NCBI GenBank assembly: GCA_000438255.1
Contig: FR901884.1
Coordinates: 1-14,342, forward strand
Reading direction: 5' to 3'
DNA length: 14,342 nucleotides
DNA from: Clostridium sp. CAG:389
GTDB lineage: Bacteria; Bacillota; Clostridia; TANB77; CAG-508
Shown here: in pieces, positions 7,077 to 14,308 of the stretch
Layout: every line of letters begins with the position of its first letter
How positions within the stretch are numbered: position 1 is the stretch's first letter
Notes under the pieces: generated by a model
Databases searched by the model: none
The model's input: the letters and a program-made list of their open reading frames with translations, nothing else
Told to the model about the DNA's origin: nothing
Program-made: the position numbers and the translations under genes

Positions 7077-7337
7077 ATGAAAAAACAGCCACAAAGAACA
7101 TGCATGGGATGTAACCAGAAAAAAGACAAAAAAGAATTAATAAGAATAGTAAAAAATAAAAACAATGAAATATCAATTGATAGAACAGGAAAAAAAGAGG
7201 GACGCGGAGCATATATCTGTGATGATGTGAATTGTTTAGATAAACTAATCAAAAGTAAAAGACTAGAAAGAGTTTTTGAAATGTCAATTTCAAATGAAAT
7301 ATATGAAAGTTTAAGAGGTGTAATTATTGATAAATAA
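7077..7337 (+). CDS. rnpM: YlxR family RNA-binding protein (RnpM)
   Basis: This small basic protein carries the YlxR signature: PQRTCMGCNQKKDKKELIRIV at the N-terminus and GRGAYIC (42-48), with cysteines at 9, 12, 48 and 53. YlxR proteins bind RNA; the B. subtilis member was reported to modulate RNase P activity, hence the newer name RnpM. The start is the ATG at 7077, 8 nt after AAGGAAGG. A GTG at 7068 overlaps that ribosome binding site and is unlikely. It lies between nusA and the ylxQ homologue as in most Firmicutes, and its last 11 nt overlap the ylxQ start, which suggests translational coupling. Confidence 0.92.
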   Translation: MKKQPQRTCMGCNQKKDKKELIRIVKNKNNEISIDRTGKKEGRGAYICDDVNCLDKLIKSKRLERVFEMSISNEIYESLRGVIIDK

Positions 7338-7647
7338 TAATATATTAGGATTGATTGGACTAGCAATGAAAGCTGGGAAAATAGCATTTGGAGCAGATAG
7401 TGTAGAAGAAAGTATATTAAAAAGAAAAGTGAAACTAGTAATAGTTTCAGAAGAAAGTTCAGAGAGAACAAAAAGCAAATTTATAAAACTATGTCAAAAT
7501 TACAATATACCTATAATTATTGATGGAAATATTGATGATTTAAGTAAAACAATAGGAAAAAGTAATAAAGCTGTAATTGGTATAAAAGACATAAATTTTG
7601 CAAATTCAATTCAAAAAAAATACGATGGGGGTGATATTATTGGGTAA
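7327..7647 (+). CDS. ylxQ: L7Ae/L30e-family ribosomal-like protein YlxQ
   Basis: This 106-aa protein of the L7Ae/L30e/S12e/Gadd45 fold has the characteristic N-terminus LGLIGLAMKAGKIAFGADSV, the strand KLVIVSEESSERTK and NIPIIIDG. L7Ae proteins recognise kink-turn RNA. YlxQ is thought to bind RNA or ribosomes, but its cellular task is poorly defined. The start is TTG at 7327, 8 nt after AGAGG and inside the end of rnpM; no ATG fits the family N-terminus. The stop overlaps the infB start by 8 nt, so rnpM, ylxQ and infB form a chain of overlapping genes. Confidence 0.9.
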   Translation: MINNNILGLIGLAMKAGKIAFGADSVEESILKRKVKLVIVSEESSERTKSKFIKLCQNYNIPIIIDGNIDDLSKTIGKSNKAVIGIKDINFANSIQKKYDGGDIIG

Positions 7648-10600
7648 GATAAAAATTTATGAAATAGCAAAAAAGCTAGGCTTAACCAGTAAAGAAGTAT
7701 TAGAAATGGCACAAAAATTAAATATAGAAGCAAAAAGCCATATGAGCGGTGTAGAAGAAGATGAAGCTAAAAAAATAGAAAACAATCTATCAAAAAAAGG
7801 TGAACAAACTGCAAAACGATCAAATTCAAAACAACCAACAACACCAAAAAAAGAAGAAAAAGCACCAGTTATCATAAGAAGAGAAGTTATTATAAATGAT
7901 GAAGAAAATAAAAAAAATAATAAAGAAAAACAAGAAAACAAAAACAATAATATAGGAATTGTTGAAAGAAAACAAAACAAAGATTTTAATATTGTTTATA
8001 GAAACAAACCTAATAAGCCTAAAACTGTTAACGAACTATTTGGACTTAACAAACCAGAAACAAAAAAAGAAGAAGTAAAAAAAGAAGAGATAAAACAAGA
8101 AGTTATCAAAAATGAAACTGTAAAAGAACAAGTTAAACAAGAAGAAACAGTTAAACAAGAAGAAACAGTCAAAAAAGAAGAAATAAAAAGACAAGGGGAT
8201 AGTAATTTAGTAATGCAATCAAAAGTAGCAGAAAAAAGAAATTCAACAATAGAAAATAAAACAAATAATAAAAATTTCAATAATTCAGAAAGAACAAATA
8301 ATTTTAATAATAAAAGTAATTTTGGAAATAGAAATAATATAAGAAACAACCAAAATAACAATAATAGAAGTAATCCAAACAATAGAAATAGCTTTAATAA
8401 TAGAAACAACACAGATAACAGAAATGGAAACACAGACAACAGAAGTAATAACAGATTTGGTAATAGAAACGGAGAATTCAATAATAACTCTAATGGAAAT
8501 AATTTCAGAAAAAATAACGGAAACTTTAATAATAAAAACAATTATGGTGGAAATAATTATAATAATAGAAGACCATTAGATGAAAAAGGAATCGAAAAAA
8601 ATATTAAAAATATAATGGCAGTAGATACTGTTGAAAAAGAAGTTGTTAGAGATTATAGCAAAAACATTGATAAACAAAAAATTAATAACAAATTTGATGA
8701 TAATAAAAATAAAAAATCAAAATCAAGAAGAAATGAAAACAGTTTTGACGAAGGAAAACTAAAATCATTAAAACAAACAAGCAAATTATCAAATATGTTT
8801 GAAGAACAAGATGGCGGAATGCTAGATTACTATGATTTAACAACACAAAGAGGAAGAAAAGGCAAGAAAAAACAAGCTAAAAATGAAGAAAGAAATAAAC
8901 AAAAAATATTTGAATTAACAGAAATAGAAATACCAGATTCAATATCAGTAAAAGATTTAGCAGCAGAAATGAAAAAAACAACAGCAGAAGTAATTAAGAA
9001 ATTACTTGGATATGGAATAATGGCTACAATCAATCAAGAATTAGATTTTGATACAGCATTTTTAGTAGCAGGAGAATTTGGAATTACAGCTAAAAAGAAA
9101 GAAACTATAACAGATGAAGACATTTTATTTGATGATTCAGAAGACAAAGATGAAGAACTAGAAGTAAGACCACCAGTAGTTGTTGTTATGGGACACGTAG
9201 ACCATGGTAAAACATCATTATTAGACACAATTAGAAAAACAAATGTAATAGGTGGAGAAGCAGGTGGAATTACACAAGCAATTGGTGCATATAAAGTAAA
9301 AGTAAATGGTAGAGAAATTACTTTCTTAGATACACCAGGACATGAAGCATTTACAGCAATGAGAGCCAGAGGTGCTCAAATAACAGATATAGCAATATTA
9401 GTAGTTGCTGCAAATGATGGTATAATGCCACAAACAGTTGAGGCTATAAACCATGCAAAATCAGCAGGAATACCAATTATAGTTGCAATAAACAAAATAG
9501 ATTTACCAGATGCAAATGTTGACAAAGTAAAACAAGAATTAATGAATTATGAATTAGTACCAGAAGAATGGGGTGGAGACACAATATGTGTACCAATCTC
9601 TGCTAAAAACAACATAAACATTGACCAATTATTAGAAATGGTATTATTAGAAGCTGATGTGTTAGAATTAAAGGCAAATCCAAATAAACAATCAAAAGGT
9701 GTTGTTATAGAAGCAAGACTTGATAAAAACAAAGGTGCAATCGCAACAATGTTAGTACAAAGAGGTACATTAGATGTTGGAGATACAATAATTGTTGGTT
9801 CATCAATTGGTAGAATAAGAGCAATGACAAACGAAAATGGTAAAAAAGTAAAATCAGCTGGACCATCAACACCAGTAGAAATAATGGGATTAACAGAAGT
9901 ACCAGAAGCAGGTGATACATTCTATGAAGTAAAAGATGAAAAAACTGCTAAACATTTAATTGAAAAGAGAAAACGTGAAGCAAGAGAAAAAGCATATGGA
10001 GCAACAACAAAAGTTACATTAGATAATTTATTTGAACAGATGGAAGAAGGAAACTTAAAGAACTTGAACTTGATTGTAAAAGCAGATGTACAAGGATCAG
10101 TAGAAGCGGTTAAACAATCAATGGAAAAACTACAAAATGAAGAAGTAAGAGTAAAAGTAATCCATGCAGCGCCAGGAGCTGTAAATGAATCAGATGTAAC
10201 ACTTGCAAAAGTATCAAACGCAATAATCATTGCATTTAATGTTAGACCAATACCAGCAGCAAAAGAAATGGCAGAAAAAGAAGAAGTACAAATAAAACAA
10301 TATTCTGTAATTTATCAAGCAATAGAAGAAGTAGAAGCTGCTATGAAGGGAATGTTAGCACCAAAATATGAAGAAAAAGTAATAGGAAATGCAGAAGTAA
10401 GACAAACATTTAGAATTTCAAATGTTGGAACAATTGCAGGTGCTTATGTTTTAACTGGTAAAGTTGAAAGAAATGCAGGAGTTAGAGTTATAAGAGATAA
10501 TGTTGTAATTCACGAAGGAAAATTAGCTACATTGAAGAGATTTAAAGATGATGCAAAAGAAGTATCAAAAGGATTCGAATGTGGTATCCAAATTGAAAAT

Positions 10601-10663
10601 TACAATGATATCAAAGAAGGAGATGTCATTGAAGTGTATGTAATGGAAGAAATAAAAAGATAA
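7640..10663 (+). CDS. infB: Translation initiation factor IF-2
   Basis: IF2 is the GTPase that places fMet-tRNA on the 30S subunit and promotes subunit joining. The 1007-aa protein has an N-terminal IF2N domain (about 1-52, KIKIYEIAKKLGLTSKEVLE), a long charged linker, a second IF2N domain (about 430-485), and the GTPase core: G1 GHVDHGKT (518-525), DTPGHE (564-569), NKID (618-621), then domains II-IV ending VIEVYVMEEIKR. Start: TTG at 7640 with GGGGGTGAT, close to the full anti-SD match, 4 nt upstream; the ATG at 7625 has no ribosome binding site. The linker contains three 18-bp tandem repeats (VKQEET units) and, at about 200-311, a stretch that is roughly half asparagine with interspersed Arg, Gly and Phe. 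Long variable linkers are usual in IF2; this Asn content is extreme. Confidence 0.97.
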   Translation: MGKIKIYEIAKKLGLTSKEVLEMAQKLNIEAKSHMSGVEEDEAKKIENNLSKKGEQTAKRSNSKQPTTPKKEEKAPVIIRREVIINDEENKKNNKEKQENKNNNIGIVERKQNKDFNIVYRNKPNKPKTVNELFGLNKPETKKEEVKKEEIKQEVIKNETVKEQVKQEETVKQEETVKKEEIKRQGDSNLVMQSKVAEKRNSTIENKTNNKNFNNSERTNNFNNKSNFGNRNNIRNNQNNNNRSNPNNRNSFNNRNNTDNRNGNTDNRSNNRFGNRNGEFNNNSNGNNFRKNNGNFNNKNNYGGNNYNNRRPLDEKGIEKNIKNIMAVDTVEKEVVRDYSKNIDKQKINNKFDDNKNKKSKSRRNENSFDEGKLKSLKQTSKLSNMFEEQDGGMLDYYDLTTQRGRKGKKKQAKNEERNKQKIFELTEIEIPDSISVKDLAAEMKKTTAEVIKKLLGYGIMATINQELDFDTAFLVAGEFGITAKKKETITDEDILFDDSEDKDEELEVRPPVVVVMGHVDHGKTSLLDTIRKTNVIGGEAGGITQAIGAYKVKVNGREITFLDTPGHEAFTAMRARGAQITDIAILVVAANDGIMPQTVEAINHAKSAGIPIIVAINKIDLPDANVDKVKQELMNYELVPEEWGGDTICVPISAKNNINIDQLLEMVLLEADVLELKANPNKQSKGVVIEARLDKNKGAIATMLVQRGTLDVGDTIIVGSSIGRIRAMTNENGKKVKSAGPSTPVEIMGLTEVPEAGDTFYEVKDEKTAKHLIEKRKREAREKAYGATTKVTLDNLFEQMEEGNLKNLNLIVKADVQGSVEAVKQSMEKLQNEEVRVKVIHAAPGAVNESDVTLAKVSNAIIIAFNVRPIPAAKEMAEKEEVQIKQYSVIYQAIEEVEAAMKGMLAPKYEEKVIGNAEVRQTFRISNVGTIAGAYVLTGKVERNAGVRVIRDNVVIHEGKLATLKRFKDDAKEVSKGFECGIQIENYNDIKEGDVIEVYVMEEIKR
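8132..8185 (+). repeat. Three 18-bp tandem repeats in the infB linker
   Basis: GTTAAACAAGAAGAAACA occurs twice exactly (8132-8149 and 8150-8167), followed by a diverged third unit GTCAAAAAAGAAGAAATA (8168-8185). The repeats stay in frame and encode VKQEET, VKQEET and VKKEEI. They point to recent slippage growth of the charged linker. Confidence 0.85.
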
Positions 10664-10706
10664 AGCAAAATGAATTTATTTAAAAAATATGAATGGAAGT
10701 GAAGAA

Positions 10707-11078
10707 ATGCCTAATAAAAACAATAACAGAATGGGACGTATTGACGAAGAATACAGAAAAGAATTAAGTCAAATTATTGGATTTGAATTAAAAAATTCAA
10801 GTATTACAGGAATGATAAGTGTTACAAAAGTAAAAGTAACACCAGATTTAAAATATGCAAAAGTATATGTAAGTATTTTTAATTCAAAAAATATAAAAGA
10901 AACAATGGAAGGACTTAAAAAATCATCAGGATTTATAAGAACAGAATTGGCAAAAAGAATAAATTTAAGAAACACACCAGAATTAATCTTTGAAATAGAT
11001 GATTCAATGGAATATGGAGCAAAAATAGATTCAATATTAAAAGAAATTTTACCAGACAAAACAAAAAATATTGACTAA
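10707..11078 (+). CDS. rbfA: Ribosome-binding factor A (RbfA)
   Basis: RbfA is a KH-like protein that binds immature 30S subunits near helix 1 of 16S rRNA and is needed for late maturation and cold growth. The product shows the family features RMGRIDEEYRKELSQII, VTKVKVTPDLKYAKVYVSIF and the C-terminal NTPELIFEIDDSMEYGAKIDSILKEI. The ATG at 10707 (123 aa) is preceded by GGAAGTGA in a good position. An in-frame ATG at 10689 adds six residues but has only an A-rich stretch before it. It follows infB by 43 nt; the small gene ylxP that lies between them in Bacillus is absent. Confidence 0.93.
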   Translation: MPNKNNNRMGRIDEEYRKELSQIIGFELKNSSITGMISVTKVKVTPDLKYAKVYVSIFNSKNIKETMEGLKKSSGFIRTELAKRINLRNTPELIFEIDDSMEYGAKIDSILKEILPDKTKNID

Positions 11079-11095
11079 GGTGTTTCAAGGTTTGA

Positions 11096-11123
11096 TATCT
11101 AAAATTTAAAAGAATTTTAGATA
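11096..11123. repeat. 11-bp perfect inverted repeat between rbfA and nrnA
   Basis: TATCTAAAATT (11096-11106) and AATTTTAGATA (11113-11123) are perfect reverse complements around a 6-nt loop. The stem is AT-rich and no T-run follows, so it is not a terminator. It may act as an intercistronic RNA processing or stability element ahead of the nrnA ribosome binding site. Confidence 0.5.
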
Positions 11124-11148
11124 GAGATGAACGAAAGGAGACAAATAT

Positions 11149-12105
11149 ATGACTTTAGATAATATATTAGAAGAAATAAAAAAAGCTGAAACAATAGTAA
11201 TAATGGCACATGAAACACCAGATGGAGACGCAATTGGAAGCTGCTTAGCAATGAAAGTAGCATTAAAACAATTAGGAAAAAATGCTGATGTAATAATAAG
11301 AGAAGTTCCAAAAATATTCGATTTCCTACCAGGAAGAGAAGAAATAAAGACAGACTCAGAAATAAAAAGATATGACTTAGCAATAAGTTTAGACTGTGCA
11401 GACTTCAAAAGACTAGTAGGAAATGAATATTTTGAAAAAGCAAAACAAACAATAGTAATAGACCATCATGGCAGTAACAAAATGTATGGAGACATCAATT
11501 TTGTAAATCCAGTAGCACCAGCATGTTGTCAAATACTAATAGGAATGTTTCAATATTTTAATATAAACATAGATAAAGAACTAGGAACATGTATATTAAC
11601 AGGAATTATAACAGACACAGGAGGATTCAGATATTCAGGAGTAACACCAGAAACATTTGAATTCACAGCAGAATTATTAGAAAAAGGTGTAAATGTTTCA
11701 GATATTTATAAAAGAGTATTAGAAACAAAAACAAAAGCAAACTTTGAATTAATGAGAAGAACAATAGATAGAATGGAATTCTTAGAAGATGGAAAAGTTA
11801 CTTTTACATATATAACAAGTAAAGATTTAAAAGAAGTGGATGCAAAAATAGGAGACCACGAAGGTCTAGTAGAAATAGGCAGAGATGTTGAAGGAGTAGA
11901 AGTATCTGTATTTATAAGACAAAAAGATGAAGAAGAAAATACATATAAAGTATCTATGCGTTCAAATGACTATGTAAATGTCTCTGATGTATGTATGATG
12001 TTCGGCGGTGGAGGACATGAAAAAGCAGCAGGTGCTGTTATTCAAGGAGACATTGAACAAGTAAAACAAAAAATAATGAAAGAAATAAAGAAAGTTTTAA
12101 AATAA
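11149..12105 (+). CDS. nrnA: DHH-family phosphoesterase, bifunctional oligoRNase/PAP phosphatase NrnA
   Basis: This 318-aa protein of the DHH/DHHA1 family degrades short RNA oligonucleotides (nanoRNA) and, in NrnA proteins, removes the 3'-phosphate of pAp; some relatives hydrolyse cyclic-dinucleotide products. Metal-binding motifs are AHETPDGDAIGS (His21, Asp25, Asp27), LDCAD (Asp82) and the DHH triad in IDHHGS (105-107), plus TDTGGFRY (155-162). The DHHA1 substrate motif GGGGHEKAAG is at 286-295. No PAS or membrane segment precedes it, so it is not GdpP. AAGGAG lies 8 nt before the ATG. Its place after rbfA and before truB is usual in Clostridia. The stop is directly followed by a repeat element, which interrupts the operon. 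Confidence 0.93.
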   Translation: MTLDNILEEIKKAETIVIMAHETPDGDAIGSCLAMKVALKQLGKNADVIIREVPKIFDFLPGREEIKTDSEIKRYDLAISLDCADFKRLVGNEYFEKAKQTIVIDHHGSNKMYGDINFVNPVAPACCQILIGMFQYFNINIDKELGTCILTGIITDTGGFRYSGVTPETFEFTAELLEKGVNVSDIYKRVLETKTKANFELMRRTIDRMEFLEDGKVTFTYITSKDLKEVDAKIGDHEGLVEIGRDVEGVEVSVFIRQKDEEENTYKVSMRSNDYVNVSDVCMMFGGGGHEKAAGAVIQGDIEQVKQKIMKEIKKVLK

Positions 12106-12108
12106 AAA

Positions 12109-12368
12109 GTTACTAGATAATAGTTTGGAGATATTTTTAGAAATTCTTATATTGTGTATTGAAGCCGAAAAAATTATAAAATCATATACATATATACAGT
12201 TTTCCGTGAGCATTCCTCAGTTTTTTATTTAAGATTTTCTATTTTTCACTCCAATCAAACGGCATACTTATAAATAATATATACCTTAGAGGCACGGTAG
12301 ATTTCAAAAGCACAATATATCAAAAATATTATCCAGTAACTCCAATATCTCAAAACTAATCTAGCAAC
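12109..12368. mobile_element. Interspersed long-hairpin repeat with terminal inverted repeats (MITE-like)
   Basis: This fills most of the 341-bp gap between nrnA and truB and has no credible ORF. The left end 12109-12135 and the reverse complement of 12344-12368 match as GTT-R-CTAGAT-(AA)-TAGTTT-K-GAGATATT. Further nested pairings follow inward: GTAT...GCCG (12156-12167) with CGGCATAC (12260-12267), 12169-12183 with 12233-12246, and TGAG/CTCA at 12207-12219. The whole unit can therefore fold into one long imperfect hairpin. ATAAAAA flanks both sides (12102-12108 and 12369-12375), a possible 7-bp target duplication, though it is low complexity. An additional inverted arm lies at 12306-12340. 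A related sequence begins at 14308. Candidates are a non-autonomous transposable element or a structured RNA family; I do not recognise it. Confidence 0.65.
12152..12180 (+). promoter_or_regulatory. Possible promoter inside the repeat element
   Basis: TTGTGT (12152-12157), a 17-nt spacer and TATAAA (12175-12180) could drive transcription toward truB. The -35 is weak and such matches are common in AT-rich DNA, so this is tentative. Confidence 0.3.
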
Positions 12369-12380
12369 ATAAAAAAGATT

Positions 12381-12419
12381 AAAGCGGGATTGGGGGAAGG
12401 TCTTCAATCTCGCTTTTTT
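12381..12419 (+). terminator. Intrinsic terminator directly upstream of truB
   Basis: The stem AAAGCGGGATTG / CAATCTCGCTTT (12381-12392 and 12405-12416, one G-U pair) encloses a 12-nt loop and is followed by a run of six T (12414-12419). The truB ribosome binding site begins only 16 nt later, leaving no room for a promoter. Any truB transcript starting upstream must read through it, so it is either the end of the rimP-nrnA operon or an attenuator for truB. Confidence 0.85.
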
Positions 12420-12446
12420 ACAAACTATATCTATTAGGAGAAATTT

Positions 12447-13340
12447 ATGGATGGAATAATAATTATAAACAAAACAAAAGGATGTACATCACATGACATA
12501 GTTTACAAAATAAAAAAGATGTTAAATAAAAAAGTAGGACACACAGGAACACTAGACCCAATGGCAGAAGGTGTATTACCAATTCTAATAGGAAAAGGAA
12601 CACAATTATCAAAATATCTAATAAACCATGATAAAAAATATATAGTTGAATTACAATTAGGAATTAAAACAGACACAGCAGACAGTGAAGGAAAAATAAT
12701 AGAAGAGAAAACAGTAAATAAAACAAAACTATCAAAAGAAAATATAACAAATGTATTACAAACATTTATAGGAAAACAAGAACAAATCCCTCCAATATAT
12801 TCAGCTATAAAAGTTAATGGAAAAAAATTATATGAATATGCTAGAAAAGGACAAGAAGTTGAATTAAAACCAAGACAAATAGAAATTTACGATATAAAAC
12901 TAATAGATTATTCAATGGATGAAAAACAAATCAAGTTTGAAGTGTTCTGTGGAAAGGGAACTTATATAAGAAGTTTATGTGAAGATATAGCTACAAAGTT
13001 TGAAACAGTTGGATATATGAAGTCTCTTAAAAGGACACAAGTTGGAAATTTTAAAATAGATAACAGTATAACAATAGAAGAACTAAAAAATCTTATAGAA
13101 AATAATGAAAATATTGATATTGATGATATCTTGAAGAACAAAATAATAACAGTAGAAGAGATATTTGAAAAATTTCAATCTATAAATCTTGACGAGAAAA
13201 AATTAGAAATGTTTTTAAATGGTGTTATGCTAACACAAAATTTAGATGAAGGCGTATATAAAATATATAATAAAAATAGTGAATTTATAGGAACAGGCAC
13301 TATAAAAAATAAATTGTTAAAAAGAGATATTATATTATAA
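12447..13340 (+). CDS. truB: tRNA pseudouridine(55) synthase TruB
   Basis: TruB converts uridine 55 in the T-loop of tRNAs to pseudouridine and also acts as a tRNA-folding chaperone. The 297-aa protein has the expected length, the N-terminal GIIIINKTKGCTSHDIV, the catalytic motif GHTGTLDPMAEGVLPI with the nucleophile Asp37, KKYIVELQLGIKTDTAD (54-70), IPPIYSAIKVNGKKLYEYAR and the FEVFCGKGTYIRSLCEDIA segment. The C-terminal RNA-binding part is present but diverged. AGGAG sits 6 nt before the ATG. It normally closes the infB operon and is followed by ribF in many Firmicutes; here ribF is missing and an unknown gene follows after a terminator. Confidence 0.95.
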   Translation: MDGIIIINKTKGCTSHDIVYKIKKMLNKKVGHTGTLDPMAEGVLPILIGKGTQLSKYLINHDKKYIVELQLGIKTDTADSEGKIIEEKTVNKTKLSKENITNVLQTFIGKQEQIPPIYSAIKVNGKKLYEYARKGQEVELKPRQIEIYDIKLIDYSMDEKQIKFEVFCGKGTYIRSLCEDIATKFETVGYMKSLKRTQVGNFKIDNSITIEELKNLIENNENIDIDDILKNKIITVEEIFEKFQSINLDEKKLEMFLNGVMLTQNLDEGVYKIYNKNSEFIGTGTIKNKLLKRDIIL

Positions 13341-13370
13341 AGTATGTCCAAAAATATCTCATAAAAATTA

Positions 13371-13411
13371 AAACACATCATATACTTTAACAAAAGATAT
13401 GGTGTGTTTTT
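13371..13411 (+). terminator. Terminator after truB
   Basis: A 13-bp stem with one wobble pair, AAACACATCATAT / ATATGGTGTGTTT (13371-13383 and 13397-13409), with a 13-nt loop is followed by TTTTT ending at 13411. Confidence 0.85.
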
Positions 13412-13471
13412 ATGTTATTGAAATAAATTAAAATTATTATCAACTAACAAAAAGTACGGAATGGAGGAAAA

Positions 13472-14308
13472 ATGGTTTATATAGAAAAAAATGACAAGCC
13501 TAATTTTATAGAAAAAATATTAAATTTAATAAGAGTTAAAGAAAACACAATAATATTACCTATAAATGAAAAAATGACAGAAAAAAAGATAGAAAAGCTA
13601 GCTATGAAAACTTATAAAAAAATAACAAAAATTTCAAACAGCAAAAAAATCGTATTGAGCAAAGAAATGAAAGAAGAAGAAAAATACATAAATTATTTAA
13701 ATACATATGGAATGGAAATTTCAGAGGGAAGATGGTTATTTGAAATTTTATTAACAGATATTGTTAAATACATAACAGAAAAACAAAAAATTGAAAAGGC
13801 AAATATATCAATACTTATAAATGATTTAACAGATATTGAATTTAATAATATAAAAATTCTTGCTCAAAAGTATAACATGATTAACATAGTTACTAATCAT
13901 ATTGAAAAATTTAGAAAGTTGGAAAATCAGCTAAAAGAAGAAGGCATAATAATAACAATAACAAATAACAAAAAGAAAAGTTTGATGAAATCTAATATAA
14001 TAGTCAATGTTGATTTTCCGAAAGAACTGCTTAATAAGTATAGTTTGAATGAAAATGCTTGTATTATCAATTTAAAGAAAATAGTAAAAATTACTCAAAA
14101 AAGGTTTAATGGACTTACTGTAAATGATTATGAGATTGTTTTTAGAAATGATGTGTGTGATGAGAAATTTTTTAATGGAAAATATGAAATTAAAGACTTA
14201 TATGAAGTTGGAATGTATAAAAAGAGTCCTTTTATTGAGTTGCGAGAAAAGATAAAAAAAGATGGAGTCGAAATTAATAAATTATTCTTGAATAATGGAG
14301 AATTATAG
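13472..14308 (+). CDS. Hypothetical protein, 278 aa, family not recognised
   Basis: I cannot assign this protein to a family. It is lysine- and isoleucine-rich, with no signal peptide or transmembrane segment, so it is probably cytoplasmic. Alternating strands and helices between about 110 and 200 (ISILINDLTDIEFNNIKILA, MINIVTNHIEKFRKLENQLK, EEGIIITITN, SNIIVNVDFPKELL) look like a Rossmann-type fold in which strands end in short loops, but no glycine-rich nucleotide loop is visible. The segment KITQKRFNGLTVNDYEIVFR (about 211-230) looks like a conserved motif. GGAGG lies 4 nt before the ATG. It follows the truB terminator, so it needs its own promoter, and I see no convincing one in the 60 nt available. 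The stop codon overlaps the first base of a repeat copy, so the C-terminus may have been altered by insertion. Confidence 0.8.
   Translation: MVYIEKNDKPNFIEKILNLIRVKENTIILPINEKMTEKKIEKLAMKTYKKITKISNSKKIVLSKEMKEEEKYINYLNTYGMEISEGRWLFEILLTDIVKYITEKQKIEKANISILINDLTDIEFNNIKILAQKYNMINIVTNHIEKFRKLENQLKEEGIIITITNNKKKSLMKSNIIVNVDFPKELLNKYSLNENACIINLKKIVKITQKRFNGLTVNDYEIVFRNDVCDEKFFNGKYEIKDLYEVGMYKKSPFIELREKIKKDGVEINKLFLNNGEL

Noticed and set aside
8132..8185. Tandem repeats as a CRISPR-like array
   Set aside because: The units are contiguous 18-mers in frame within infB with no spacers, so they are coding slippage repeats.
7996..8541. 181-codon leucine-rich ORF on the minus strand opposite infB
   Set aside because: It is the complement of the Asn/Lys-rich infB linker, which reads as Leu/Phe/Ser in the antisense frame, and it has no start signal of its own.
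13412..13471. Promoter for the 278-aa gene (TTGAAA at 13418 or TTATTG at 13415)
   Set aside because: Neither has a -10 box of reasonable quality at 16-18 nt spacing.
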